Shown: positions 19,122 to 27,535, counted from the stretch's first letter. The stretch: 51,824 nt of DNA from Candidatus Hodarchaeota archaeon (GCA_016840025.1 JAEOTF010000286.1:1-51824); one strand, 5' to 3'. The notes: generated by a model from the letters alone, not told the origin. Program-made: numbers and translations.

Positions 19122-19601
19122 TTAGGTAAAAAGGTCGTTAAACTCGTCGTTATCTATTTTTTGACAAATAATTTTAGGATTCTCTTTCTCACAGGTAATC
19201 CCACAAGAAATTGCAGTTCCGAGAACTTCCTTTGTTAATGCTTTTAGGTTTGAACCTAACATCTTTTCTCTCTTGAGTTTGGCTATCTCTACACAGGCCT
19301 TAAGAGATATATCTCCTGCAAAGTCGGTTCCTGCAGTACCACTCCCTTTAGATGCGCTTATCTCTTTAAGTAAAAGCGCAGAAGTAGGAGGAAGACCTGG
19401 AATTATCTCAAAACTTTTATCGGGATTAATTTGAATAATAACGGGGACTTTCATCCCTTTTAATGATGATGTTTTCTTATTTATCTCTTGTACTATTCTT
19501 GGTATATTTACTCCCATTGGTCCGAGAGCAGGGCCAATTGGAGGACCTGGAGTAGCTTTTCCACCTTCTACTAACACTTCAATCTTGGTAGATTCTGCCA
19601 T
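19122..19601 (-). CDS. rpl11: Ribosomal protein uL11
   Basis: GTPase-associated-centre protein, 159 residues. The N-terminal domain has GGKATPGPPIGPALGPMGVNIPRIVQEIN, the uL11 signature, and PVIIQINPDKSFEIIPGLPPTSALLLKE. The C-terminal rRNA-binding domain holds GSGTAGTDFAGDISLKACVEIAKLKREKML. It is the first gene of the minus-strand ribosomal operon and is divergent from truD with a 152-base promoter region between them. Confidence 0.97.
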   Translation of the reverse strand: MAESTKIEVLVEGGKATPGPPIGPALGPMGVNIPRIVQEINKKTSSLKGMKVPVIIQINPDKSFEIIPGLPPTSALLLKEISASKGSGTAGTDFAGDISLKACVEIAKLKREKMLGSNLKALTKEVLGTAISCGITCEKENPKIICQKIDNDEFNDLFT

Positions 19602-19753
19602 TTGTGCTCTTCTCTTAATTTCATTTTGTTTCTCTAGATAAAAGATCTAAATATCCATTTCTTGTAAGAAGAAACTGCGAAAAATTACTAAATTTAAACT
19701 AATTTATCTACGAAAAATTACTAATTTAAGCTATAATTACACAAAAAATTCAA

Positions 19754-20962
19754 ATGACTAACATTAAATATGATCAAATCATAGGAATTGAGACATTTTG
19801 GACGAAGGGATTGGGGTTTGGGGGCTCAATAAGAACTTTACCATCTGATTTTGAAGTTAGAGAGATATGGAAAGATAATTTAATCGTTGGAAGAGACTCA
19901 ATTATACCTATGGAGCCAGGTGGGCTTTATCTGCATTTTACACTGGAGAAAAGAGGGATTGATACGTTACAAGCAATCCGACTTCTCTCAAAATTATTAA
20001 AACGTCCAATTGACGATTTTGGATATGCAGGACTAAAAGATGGTAATGCAATAACTTTTCAACGTATTTCTCTCTGGAAAGGAAAAGAGAAGGACTTTTT
20101 GGAGATAATCAATAAAGCTTCAGGTATAAAGATATATTCATCTTCCCATGCCAGATATGGAATTAAATTAGGCAGTCATTGGGGGAACCAGTTTAAAATT
20201 ATAATTCGTAACATCTCGTTAAGAGAAAATAACCTAAAATTTAGATCAAAAATTCTGATCCAAGAACTCAAAGAAAAAGGAAATTTAATTCCAAATTATT
20301 TTGGCTCTCAAAGATTTGGAGGAAGCAGGTTAATCACCCACCTCGTAGGACGACATATTGTCCGCCGTGAATGGAAGCAAGCAGTAATGACTTATCTAGC
20401 CACAAGCTGTTCGAGAGAGGGACCAAATATCCTCTTAGAAGCACGAAAAGAACTTCTTGAAACAGAAAACTTCAAAAAATTTCAAAATAAACTTGAAAAC
20501 GTAAGAAGGAGACTAAATATTGAACGAATAATGACCAAACAGCTTATAAAAAGACCTAATGATTGGGTCGGAGCAATTCAGAAGCTACATAGGAAAGAAA
20601 TCTCTCTTTTCATTGGAGCATATCAATCTTACTTATTCAATAAGTGTTTATCTCACTTAATTTTGGAACCCTCTGATATTTCAGAAATTCCTCCTAATAT
20701 TCCATTACCTGGTTGGAAAACATGTTTAGATAATTTTCCGTTTCTTGAGAGATTGTTAGAAAATGATAGAATATCACTAGCTGATTTTAAAAGTGAAAAT
20801 CGCCGATTTTCAGCAAAAGGCGCGTTAAGAAATAGTTTTGTAAAAATAATTGATTTCAAAATTAATTTTATAAGAGATCTCGCAAATATATACTTCTCTC
20901 TTCCCAAAGGAAGTTATGCAACAGTTGTATTACGAGAAATAATGAAAGAATCGTTTGGGTAG
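19754..20962 (+). CDS. truD: tRNA pseudouridine synthase TruD
   Basis: Makes pseudouridine-13 (and related sites) in tRNA. The protein has 402 residues. The catalytic motif DDFGYAGLKDGNAITFQR at about 91-108 contains the active-site Asp of GLKD. Family signatures NYFGSQRFGG and QSYLFNK are present. ATG 19754 opens the frame (MTNIKYDQIIGIETFW). Divergent from uL11; no operon partner. Confidence 0.95.
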   Translation: MTNIKYDQIIGIETFWTKGLGFGGSIRTLPSDFEVREIWKDNLIVGRDSIIPMEPGGLYLHFTLEKRGIDTLQAIRLLSKLLKRPIDDFGYAGLKDGNAITFQRISLWKGKEKDFLEIINKASGIKIYSSSHARYGIKLGSHWGNQFKIIIRNISLRENNLKFRSKILIQELKEKGNLIPNYFGSQRFGGSRLITHLVGRHIVRREWKQAVMTYLATSCSREGPNILLEARKELLETENFKKFQNKLENVRRRLNIERIMTKQLIKRPNDWVGAIQKLHRKEISLFIGAYQSYLFNKCLSHLILEPSDISEIPPNIPLPGWKTCLDNFPFLERLLENDRISLADFKSENRRFSAKGALRNSFVKIIDFKINFIRDLANIYFSLPKGSYATVVLREIMKESFG

Positions 20963-21047
20963 ACTGTAGAACCTAAAAAAAATCCCTTTGTTAGAAATAG
21001 TTGAGAATAACTTGGGCATATTATGCCTAAGTTATGAATAGAATCGT

Positions 21048-21350
21048 TTAACCAAAGAGAGATGTAAGTCCAAGGTCTTCTTCTTCTTCTTCTTCTTCTT
21101 CTTCTTCAGGTTTTTCTTCTGGTTTCGATTGTGTGGTTGCTGCTGTAGGGCCAACGGCAGCGGGTGCAGCAAACATTGGAGCAGATTTTACAGCTTCATC
21201 TATATCTACACCATCTAACGCTGCGATCAGACTTTTCAGCCGAGTGGTGTCTATTTTTACGCCTGCAGCTTTGAGAATTTTGTTCACTTTATCTTCTGTA
21301 ACAGATTGGCCAGCACAGTGCAGTAAAAGAGCAGCATGAATATATTGCAT
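21048..21350 (-). CDS. rpl12: Ribosomal protein P1/L12 (archaeal L7/L12 functional analogue)
   Basis: Stalk protein that recruits translation GTPases. It begins MQYIHAALLLHCAGQSVTEDK, the helical dimerisation domain, then has an Ala/Pro hinge (APAAVGPTAATTQSKPEE). A run of ten Glu follows, encoded by a (TTC)n tract on the plus strand near 21078-21110, and the universal tip here reads DLGLTSLFG rather than GLGALFG. The trinucleotide tract is prone to length change. The gene stands alone instead of following uL10. Confidence 0.96.
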   Translation of the reverse strand: MQYIHAALLLHCAGQSVTEDKVNKILKAAGVKIDTTRLKSLIAALDGVDIDEAVKSAPMFAAPAAVGPTAATTQSKPEEKPEEEEEEEEEEDLGLTSLFG

Positions 21351-21481
21351 TCTTAATCACCTTTCTTGCATAGACAAACTAATATTTACTGATATTTTGA
21401 GCAAATAAGTTATTTTTTTGCCTTTCTATTCTTCTAGATCCTAGCTCATGAGGAATTCAGTGTGTAGCAGGCACATTTTGA

Positions 21482-21550
21482 GACAGCTTTATTAACCTTC
21501 CTTCAAATTGGACAGTCAAGTAAACAAATTAGTTTGAGTTGGTAGTCTAG
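21482..21550 (+). pseudogene. Partial duplicate of the tRNA-Val promoter and 5' end
   Basis: These 69 bases are a diverged copy of 21657-21724, which is the promoter and first 15 bases of tRNA-Val(UAC). Shared blocks include CAAATTGGACAGT, AAGTAAACA and TGGT/AGTCTAG. The copy reads GAGTTGGTAGTCTAG where the gene reads GGGCCGGTGGTCTAG, so the acceptor strand can no longer pair. After TCTAG the copy diverges fully. It is a truncated tRNA duplication with a retained TATA-like TTTATTAA. Confidence 0.7.
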
Positions 21551-21559
21551 ACTGGTTTT

Positions 21560-21612
21560 CTTTTTGCTTTCTATCGTTTTCGAGGCTCTTTTTGCTTTCT
21601 ATCGTCTTCGAG
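21560..21612. repeat. Two-copy tandem repeat, 28-base period
   Basis: CTTTTTGCTTTCTATCGT occurs at 21560 and again at 21588, each followed by TTTCGAG or CTTCGAG (one mismatch in 25 bases). It lies between the tRNA 5' duplicate and the intact tRNA-Val, in a locally rearranged spacer. Confidence 0.85.
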
Positions 21613-21656
21613 AAGCCAGATCATGATAAGTTGAACCATTAGGAGTCGGAGTCTAG

Positions 21657-21709
21657 GACAACTTTATTAAGCTTCATCAAATTGGACAGTTAAGTAAACA
21701 TATTAATTT
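21657..21709 (+). promoter_or_regulatory. Probable promoter of tRNA-Val(UAC)
   Basis: An AT-rich TTTATTAA and AAACATATTAATTT region lies directly before the tRNA. The same block is duplicated at 21482-21535, which supports its being a functional unit copied together with the tRNA 5' end. Confidence 0.5.
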
Positions 21710-21852
21710 GGGCCGGTGGTCTAGCGGTTATGACGCCTGATTATCCGCTGTTTACAAAGCATAAGGCGAAGCTTACAAGCTTTTAAAGACGCTAAGACAC
21801 CAGGAGATTAGAATATAACCTGAAGTCCCCAGTTCGAACCTGGGCCGGCCCA
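21710..21852 (+). tRNA. tRNA-Val(UAC) with three apparent introns
   Basis: The acceptor GGGCCGG pairs with CCGGCCC, plus discriminator A, and CCA follows in the DNA (21853-21855). The D-arm GTCTAGCGGTTATGAC and T-arm CCCAG-TTCGAAC-CTGGG match the other tRNA-Val in this window. A sound anticodon arm CCTGG/CCAGG with loop CTTACAA (anticodon TAC at 21774-21776) forms only after removing 31 nt at position 30/31 (21740-21770), 21 nt near 37/38 (21779-21799) and 18 nt after position 43 (21805-21822). This leaves 73 nt, equal to spliced tRNA-Val(GAC). The first insert folds as TTAT-CC-GCT...AGC-ATAA. Exact splice points are inferred and could slide by a base or two. Confidence 0.8.
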
Positions 21853-21915
21853 CCAGATCCTATCTATAAGATAGGTACAAGAAAATCAAAAGATCTACAA
21901 AAGGGGGATGATAAT

Positions 21916-22593
21916 TTGAAAGCAGAAAAAGAAGAACTTGTCAATCATTACAAAAGAACTGGTATGATCAAAGACTCGCTTAACTTAGAAAGTTTTCTCA
22001 ATGTTCCAAGAGAAGAATTCTTACCGCCAAAATTTAGAAATAAAGCTTATGTTGATCGACCTTTTCCTCTATTTTCAACAGGACAAACCATTTCTGCACC
22101 CCATATGTGTCTGTTGATACTTGAATACCTTAATCTAGAAAGTGGCTTTCACGTTTTAGAAATAGGGGCTGGATCGGGTTATCAAGCAGCGCTCATAGCA
22201 GAAAGATTGAGACTTGCTGAGAAGCCAAAAAAAATCGAAGTTTCTAGCAGAGTATGGAGCATTGAATTAGTTCCTGAGTTAGTTAGATTCGCTCAAGAAA
22301 ATATCAAAAGAACAGATTATGATGATGTTGTGGCAATTATTAAAGGAGATGGAACTTTAGGCTTGTCAGAAAAAGCACCATTCGACAGAATTATTTTGAC
22401 AGCTGCAGGCCCAAGAATTCCACCTCCTCTCATTGAACAACTTAAACCTGGAGGAAAACTTTGTATGCCATTAGGAGGAGAACGTATGTGGCAATCAATG
22501 ATTTTAATTTCTAAAGATGAAAATGGTAAACTTACTCAAGAAACGCTTGCTAGCGTAGCATTTGTGCCTTTACGTGGTAAATATGGAGTGTAA
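21916..22593 (+). CDS. pcm: Protein-L-isoaspartate O-methyltransferase
   Basis: Repairs damaged L-isoaspartyl residues in proteins using SAM. It has 225 residues. The PCMT signature is present: FPLFSTGQTISAPHMCLLILEYL, SAM motif VLEIGAGSGYQAALIAE at about 76-92, and FDRIILTAAGPRIPPPLIEQLKPGGKLCMPLG. The start is TTG at 21916, supported by an AAAGGGGGATGA Shine-Dalgarno region. It follows the tRNA by 60 bases and converges with the XTP pyrophosphatase gene. Confidence 0.96.
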   Translation: MKAEKEELVNHYKRTGMIKDSLNLESFLNVPREEFLPPKFRNKAYVDRPFPLFSTGQTISAPHMCLLILEYLNLESGFHVLEIGAGSGYQAALIAERLRLAEKPKKIEVSSRVWSIELVPELVRFAQENIKRTDYDDVVAIIKGDGTLGLSEKAPFDRIILTAAGPRIPPPLIEQLKPGGKLCMPLGGERMWQSMILISKDENGKLTQETLASVAFVPLRGKYGV

Positions 22594-22608
22594 GGATCTC
22601 GCTTAAAC

Positions 22609-23178
22609 TCATGAAAGTTTTTCTCCCAGCGCTCGTAAAGCCTTTGTTCGATGAGACATTTGTATCTTTCCTTCCCCCATCTCTGAATATGTAAGCCCTT
22701 TTCCCTCTTCAGGTTCAAAAATGGGGTCAAAGCCCCATTGTTCTCCTCTTTTTTCAAATGTGATTTTTCCTGTTGTTACACCTTGAAAAATTGAGTATTC
22801 AAAATCAATAGAATTCGGTGATAAGGTTCTCAGTACGATAATTGTTTTGAAATAGGCATCACGGTTTGAAATATTATTCATCAGCTTGATAATTCCCTCA
22901 TTCCCTAAGGTACGATACACATATGAAGAATAAGGGCCAGGGAATCCTCTCAAAGCATTAATAAAGAGTCCTGTATCTTCTACAAAGATATGATTGCGAA
23001 TTTTGGAACAAATTTGCATAGCAGAGAACTTAGCAATATCCAATAAGTTATCTTTTTGAATTTCGGGTAAATCTACAAAATAATGATCCAAATGGATCTG
23101 ATACTCGGTTAGAATTTGACGAGCTTCTGTTACTTTATGATGATTGGATGTAGCAAAGAATATCGTTCTTATTGACAC
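22609..23178 (-). CDS. rdgB: XTP/dITP pyrophosphatase (RdgB/HAM1)
   Basis: Cleans the nucleotide pool of deaminated purines by hydrolysing XTP/ITP to the monophosphates. 189 residues, start GTG at 23178. Family motifs are FFATSNHHKVTEARQIL at the N-terminus (SNxxK loop), VEDTGLFINALRGFPGPYSSYVYRTLG at about 72-98, and WGFDPIFEPEEGKGLTYSEM followed by KIQMSHRTKALR. It is about 100 bases downstream of cbf5 on the same strand and may be co-transcribed. Confidence 0.96.
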   Translation of the reverse strand: MSIRTIFFATSNHHKVTEARQILTEYQIHLDHYFVDLPEIQKDNLLDIAKFSAMQICSKIRNHIFVEDTGLFINALRGFPGPYSSYVYRTLGNEGIIKLMNNISNRDAYFKTIIVLRTLSPNSIDFEYSIFQGVTTGKITFEKRGEQWGFDPIFEPEEGKGLTYSEMGEGKIQMSHRTKALRALGEKLS

Positions 23179-23285
23179 AGGAACATCACCTGCTAGAAGA
23201 AAAGGCCTAAATTATAGTAGTAAATCGCTGCATGACGCCAGTATCCATAATGGATTTTTTAGTCGATTTAATTTCTCAGAAATAC

Positions 23286-24269
23286 TCACCATTTACGTGG
23301 ATAGACCCCTCTTTCCATTAGAACCTCTGTTGGTCTTGCTGCTATCCCGTGATTTTTATCAAAGATCTCTTTCGCGGATAATAATGATTTACCTAAAGCT
23401 ATTGCCTCTTTTTTTAAGGTTTGAATAACTACGAGGGTATTCTTTCTTATTTCTTTTGATACTCTCACTATACCTGGAATTGTTACACCTGCCCCGTGAC
23501 AAATCGCATCAACCGCAGAGTCACGCACAGTAATTTTAGGAAGAGGAGATAATATGTATTCTATTGGATGGACAATTTTTCTCAGATCATTCTCCTCTCC
23601 GTCTTCAAAATAAGCATCTGATGCTTCTTGAAGCTGGCTAAGGGTGACAAGCTCATCTTCTCCAAAAATTCCTGTCTTTGTTCGCCTTAATTCTTTCATA
23701 TGTGCACCAACGCCTAGTGAAAGTCCTACATCATGGCATAATTTGCGAATATAAGTCCCTGCTTGGCAAACAACGCGAAAGAGTACTAAATTACCCCTTA
23801 TTTCAAAAATGGTGATTGAATAAATTGTACGAGTCCTCACTCGTCGTTTTACAGAAGACCGAAGAGGTGGTCTTTGGTAAATTGTCCCTACAAAATCTTG
23901 AATGGTTTTTTGAAGTCTTACCGAATTAACAGAATTATGAAGTCTCATTATACAAATATACTCTTTGGTCGAAGCTAGTAAAACTTGTACAACCTTTGTT
24001 CCTCTCCCTAATGCAATGGGTAAAACGCCTGTAACCTTGGGATCTAATGTTCCTCCATGCCCTGCTTTTGAAATTTGCAAAATTCTCTTCACCCATGCAG
24101 TAACTTCATGAGAAGTAGGATTTGGAGGTTTGTCAAGAATGAGTGCTCCGAGTTCTAGAAGTTCTTTTATTGATCGCGACTCTGGAGAACATCCTAAAAG
24201 CGGATTAGTGTCCGCATGAGCCTTAATGTAATCTGAAGAGATGATTTTTCTCTCCACAAACATTGCCAA
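23286..24269 (-). CDS. cbf5: tRNA/rRNA pseudouridine synthase Cbf5 (TruB family)
   Basis: Catalytic subunit of H/ACA RNPs and also able to make tRNA pseudouridine-55. 327 residues. The catalytic loop GHGGTLDPKVTGVLP has its Asp at 76. Downstream are TKEYICIMRLH, the RPP-rich VGTIYQRPPLRSSVKRRVRTR and the PUA domain beginning around 245 (LPKITVRDSAVDAICHGAGVTIPG). The start is TTG at 24269 or ATG at 24263. It follows eL14 by 26 bases in the common archaeal eL34-(cmk)-eL14-cbf5 order, with cmk absent. Confidence 0.96.
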   Translation of the reverse strand: MAMFVERKIISSDYIKAHADTNPLLGCSPESRSIKELLELGALILDKPPNPTSHEVTAWVKRILQISKAGHGGTLDPKVTGVLPIALGRGTKVVQVLLASTKEYICIMRLHNSVNSVRLQKTIQDFVGTIYQRPPLRSSVKRRVRTRTIYSITIFEIRGNLVLFRVVCQAGTYIRKLCHDVGLSLGVGAHMKELRRTKTGIFGEDELVTLSQLQEASDAYFEDGEENDLRKIVHPIEYILSPLPKITVRDSAVDAICHGAGVTIPGIVRVSKEIRKNTLVVIQTLKKEAIALGKSLLSAKEIFDKNHGIAARPTEVLMERGVYPRKW

Positions 24270-24295
24270 AAAGCAAAAGGAGGCAAGATAGAAGC

Positions 24296-24571
24296 TTAAA
24301 GGGCAGGATTAGCTGCCGTTGCGAATTCTTCCAGTAATCCAGCTGATTCTAGAGCAGTTCGAATTTCTTCATCTGAAGCTCCGCGTGGAACGTTAAGTTG
24401 GGTTTCCAGAGGCATCAGATGCCGAAGGTTAGCACGTCTTCTTCTTACTCCAGAGACCCCTGCACCGCTAATTAGAACAAAGTTTTTATCGATAATTTCA
24501 ACAATAACCGCTTTCTTAGTTGCTTCTCTTCCATTTAATTTAATAACTATACGTCCAACATCAATTGGCAT
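24296..24571 (-). CDS. rpl14e: Ribosomal protein eL14
   Basis: Large-subunit protein with an SH3-like core: MPIDVGRIVIKLNGREATKKAVIVEIIDKNFVLISG, then RRRRANLRHLMPLE. The ATG at 24571 is preferred over the TTG six bases earlier because GAGG lies about 8 bases before it. The protein has an Ala-rich C-terminal helix. eL14 is patchily distributed in archaea, which is useful for placing the organism. Confidence 0.93.
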   Translation of the reverse strand: MPIDVGRIVIKLNGREATKKAVIVEIIDKNFVLISGAGVSGVRRRRANLRHLMPLETQLNVPRGASDEEIRTALESAGLLEEFATAANPAL

Positions 24572-24613
24572 AAGCAAAACCTCTTATTGACTTTTAATCG
24601 TTATTATAGTATT

Positions 24614-24889
24614 TCAGCTCTTTTTTGAATAAATTATCTCCTCAATTGAGGATTTGAGACAACTCGCACATAACCGCCCACCGTACGGCCGATTCGGTCT
24701 CTTCGCGGACTTACTTAAGCTACGAATTTCACTTTTACGAGCTTTTGGGGTTCCTTGTAAAGGTTTTTTACATATTCCACAATTTGAAACGCTTTTTTTG
24801 CGCCTAGAATAATGGACGGTTAATCTTGCACCTGGTGTTTTTGTTTTTCTCGCTTTTTGGCTTTTTGTTCTTCTTGCTGGTGCTGGCAT
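24614..24889 (-). CDS. rpl34e: Ribosomal protein eL34
   Basis: 91 residues with the eL34 pattern: a basic N-terminus (KTKTPGARLTVHYSRRK), then the zinc-binding pairs CGICKKPLQG and CASCLKSSIEE flanking the RPNRPYGGRLC motif. It is followed 42 bases later by eL14. Archaeal eL34 is absent from several lineages. Confidence 0.95.
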   Translation of the reverse strand: MPAPARRTKSQKARKTKTPGARLTVHYSRRKKSVSNCGICKKPLQGTPKARKSEIRSLSKSAKRPNRPYGGRLCASCLKSSIEEIIYSKKS

Positions 24890-24987
24890 TTTGATTCCTC
24901 AATCAAGACGGGGGATATTTCTTTTCTGTACGTTTTCTACGGATTCTTTTCATAGCCTTTTGAATTCTTCTTATGCTTCTATTGCTT

Positions 24988-26112
24988 CTATTCAGGCTGA
25001 AGACCAGCTACTTTTTGAACTATTCCTCCAATTGAAATGTTAACAGCAAAATACCACCAAACGAAATGCAGGGATGTATATGTTGGAGCAGTTGGCAATG
25101 TTTTGTAGTCTTCACCAAAGAATGTTTTTGGAAGAAGGGGTAGCCTAAGTTTATAAGGAATTACTGCAGGTCGATTGTCTCTATGAGCTCGAAGTTCGAT
25201 GGAATCTATCTTTATGAGTGAATCGTTTTGAGGTGTTGTGAAATCTTGACTTGTATCCTCTATTCTTAGCACTAAGCTTCTTAGGGGATTGTCTGGCGTA
25301 TTTAATTGATACATGACTTTCCCTGGTCTATCTGAGATTAACCCTTGAATGAAAGTCTGATTATAATATTGAGTATGGTTTGTTACAATTAATGTTCCAT
25401 TTTCAATCTGCGCTATTTCAGTCCAATCATCTTCTGTCGGTTTTTCTATGTTTATACTATAGCTGACAGTGAAATTCTCATTTCCCTGGGTTTCATTTAT
25501 CTGAAGTTGGATCTTAAACTCAGGATAATCTATCAGATCCTTAAAAAGGACTTGAATGTTTAAACTATCATTTACTTCCCTAATATCAAGAGTTTTGACT
25601 TCTTTCTCTCTCTTACCATGACTTTTTATATAAGGAGAGTAGTGTGTATCTTCATACTTTCCATTAATCGCTCCATCTACGACTGAAGTGTTTTCCGCAC
25701 TCATATAATATTTCTCTGTGTGCCCATTGGAGTTATAAAAACTACTCAATGAAAAGAAGATAAGCATAAGTGGTATCATGTAGATGAGCATTGGTCTCAT
25801 TCGCATGTTACTTAGTTCACTGTTTATCCGCTTCATCCGTCTGGATTTTCTATCAAGTTCGAGTTTTAACTTTCTATCGGCAGTTTGCTGGACTTTCCGC
25901 TGAAGTTTGCGATATGCTTTCTGTTCACGAGTGTACTTTTTCAACTTCTCTATATCTATCAATTGCCGAGAAATAAGTGCAATGGTGATTGATAGGCACA
26001 TCCCCACCAGCATTATAAAAAGGCTTGAAAAAGGTGGATCTGGGGGAGCATAATTTCTAACAAGATCTGGTAAAAAATCGCCGATGTCTTCTAGGATTCC
26101 TGCAAATGCCAA
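24988..26112 (-). CDS. EMC3/YidC-like membrane insertase (DUF106) with large extracytoplasmic insert
   Basis: Archaeal member of the Oxa1/YidC/EMC3 superfamily, which inserts membrane proteins. The first membrane helix is around residues 29-48 (SLFIMLVGMCLSITIALIS). A cytosolic coiled coil (EKLKKYTREQKAYRKLQRKVQ to RRMKRINSELSNMRMRP) and helix MLIYMIPLMLIFFSLSSFY are the DUF106 core. The last helix is SLHFVWWYFAVNISIGGIVQKV. The protein is 374 residues, nearly twice the usual length, because about 190 residues of beta-rich, N-glycosylation-sequon-bearing sequence lie between the second and last helices. It is co-directional with eL34, as is usual. Confidence 0.88.
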   Translation of the reverse strand: MAFAGILEDIGDFLPDLVRNYAPPDPPFSSLFIMLVGMCLSITIALISRQLIDIEKLKKYTREQKAYRKLQRKVQQTADRKLKLELDRKSRRMKRINSELSNMRMRPMLIYMIPLMLIFFSLSSFYNSNGHTEKYYMSAENTSVVDGAINGKYEDTHYSPYIKSHGKREKEVKTLDIREVNDSLNIQVLFKDLIDYPEFKIQLQINETQGNENFTVSYSINIEKPTEDDWTEIAQIENGTLIVTNHTQYYNQTFIQGLISDRPGKVMYQLNTPDNPLRSLVLRIEDTSQDFTTPQNDSLIKIDSIELRAHRDNRPAVIPYKLRLPLLPKTFFGEDYKTLPTAPTYTSLHFVWWYFAVNISIGGIVQKVAGLQPE

Positions 26113-26622
26113 TTCTGTTACACTACTCCAATTTTTCTATTATTTCTTTAATAATTGTATAAAATTCTTTGATATCGATTTTACTTCAGTTTTGTTGCTT
26201 CCAGAGCAACGAAGAAAAAAAGAAGAAAAACTTTGCTTCTGAAAAAAAATGTCTTTAAAATCAACTATATAGAAGATAATAGAACAGATATCTCAGAATT
26301 AGCTTCCATGGAGAAAAAAGTATGGAAAACTTCAGAAAATACAGAAAGAAACTATCATCATTCAATTTATGGGGACAAAGGGCCATTATGGTGGGATGAT
26401 TTGCTCCAACTTTCCTAAGCATATTTGCAAATAAAATCTCAAACCTTCAAGAAAGAATGCTGCATTTTCATCAAGAAACTTTAAGCTGGTCTTGAGGATT
26501 GAAAAACCCTCGATTGATTGCATCAGTAGTTAGAAGTGAAGTTTCTTCTACTCTCAGTCATAATATTAATATTAATATGGAATTTACTCTCATAAAATTT
26601 CCATCATTCTGGAGAAAATTAA
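26113..26622. other. Intergenic region, no supported gene
   Basis: This is 510 AT-rich bases, divergent between the EMC3-like gene and an HTH regulator. A 61-codon frame at 26233-26418 starts with TTG, has no recognisable motif and is probably chance. An alternating AATATTAATATTAATATGG stretch at about 26563-26580 resembles a TATA region for the regulator. Confidence 0.45.
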
Positions 26623-27360
26623 ATGGCAGACTCGATGGGTGATTATTTTAGAAAAATAATGGCAGCAGACATAGTACTATCCGATGATACGGGAAATTGC
26701 CTAAGGAAATGGTTGAATCTCCTTAATATAACTCAAACGGAAATTTCAGAGCATTTAAGTATTAGTTCAAGTGTTATTTCCGATTATCTGGGCAATAGAA
26801 GAAAATCACCAGGGATTTTATGGATCAGGAATTACATTAATGCACTCATAGAATTAGAAGAAGCAAGTGGGCTTTCGACTCTTGCTGTTTTAGCCCCTCT
26901 TATTGAAAGAATAGGTACAATAGACCCCATAATTACGGCAATGCAATTTTCTGCTCCAATTTCACTAATAAGCTTTAGTAAGGCACTTGAAGCTACTATT
27001 GTGTTCCCAACCAAAGAAGAATATGATTTAGAAACATATATTCTCGGTGTTTTAGGTGTCAACGCAAGGAAAATTCTTGAAATCCGCTCTTCTGACTTGA
27101 AAGGGAATTTATTAGAAACTACTTCAAAAACAGCTATAATATTCGCGAATACACAAACAGGAAGAGGAATATTTTCTTTTTTGCCCATTAATGATCCAAT
27201 ACAGACTCCTATTTGGGTTTTTCCCGAAAAAAGAATTAATTTGAGTGTTATAAAAGCATCAGTTAAGAGATTACAAAAGGCAAAAGCAGTAATCCTCATT
27301 TCTAAATTAAACTCAGTAGAAAAAATGATTACGAGTTTAAGTAGCAGTTATTGTGTCTAG
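26623..27360 (+). CDS. Archaeal HTH transcriptional regulator (COG1709-like)
   Basis: 245 residues. An N-terminal Cro/XRE-type helix-turn-helix (NITQTEISEHLSISSSVISDYLGNRRKSPG, about residues 35-64) is followed by a helical linker. A C-terminal alpha/beta domain of about 130 residues contains LETYILGVLGVNARKILEIRSSDLKGN and TAIIFANTQTGRGIFSFLP. This layout matches the archaeal COG1709 regulators. It lies 74 bases from the convergent tRNA-Val(GAC). The ligand and targets are unknown. Confidence 0.75.
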   Translation: MADSMGDYFRKIMAADIVLSDDTGNCLRKWLNLLNITQTEISEHLSISSSVISDYLGNRRKSPGILWIRNYINALIELEEASGLSTLAVLAPLIERIGTIDPIITAMQFSAPISLISFSKALEATIVFPTKEEYDLETYILGVLGVNARKILEIRSSDLKGNLLETTSKTAIIFANTQTGRGIFSFLPINDPIQTPIWVFPEKRINLSVIKASVKRLQKAKAVILISKLNSVEKMITSLSSSYCV

Positions 27361-27433
27361 AAACGGATTCCAGATAGAAGCTTGAGGAGAGATCACTCAC
27401 TCCATCATTTGGGTTTCTACAAAGAAGAATTGG

Positions 27434-27535
27434 TGGGCCGGCCCAGATTTGAACTGGGGATTTCCTCCGTGTCAGGGAGGCTTCATGCTCAAAACGCTCA
27501 GCCTTTGAGTGTCATAGCCGCTAGACCACCGGCCC
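27434..27535 (-). tRNA. tRNA-Val(GAC) with intron at non-canonical position 25/26
   Basis: The acceptor GGGCCGG pairs with CCGGCCC, plus A, and TGG on the plus strand encodes CCA. The anticodon arm CCTCC-CTGACAC-GGAGG gives anticodon GAC (27471-27473). T-arm: CCCAG-TTCAAAT-CTGGG. Between the D-arm (GTCTAGCGGCTATGAC) and the base before CCTCC there are 29 extra nt containing CTCAAA...TTTGAG, which form the central helix of a bulge-helix-bulge. Removal gives 73 nt. No insert is present at the canonical 37/38 site. Confidence 0.92.

Noticed and set aside
24890..24987. Arg/Lys-rich short frame (MKRIRRKRTEKKYPPS) resembling eL41
   Set aside because: Only 16 codons from ATG, and the composition alone is not enough; eL41 calls need the conserved Trp/Arg pattern.
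26233..26418. A 61-codon TTG-started frame
   Set aside because: No motif, no ribosome site and sits in a divergent promoter gap; probably chance.
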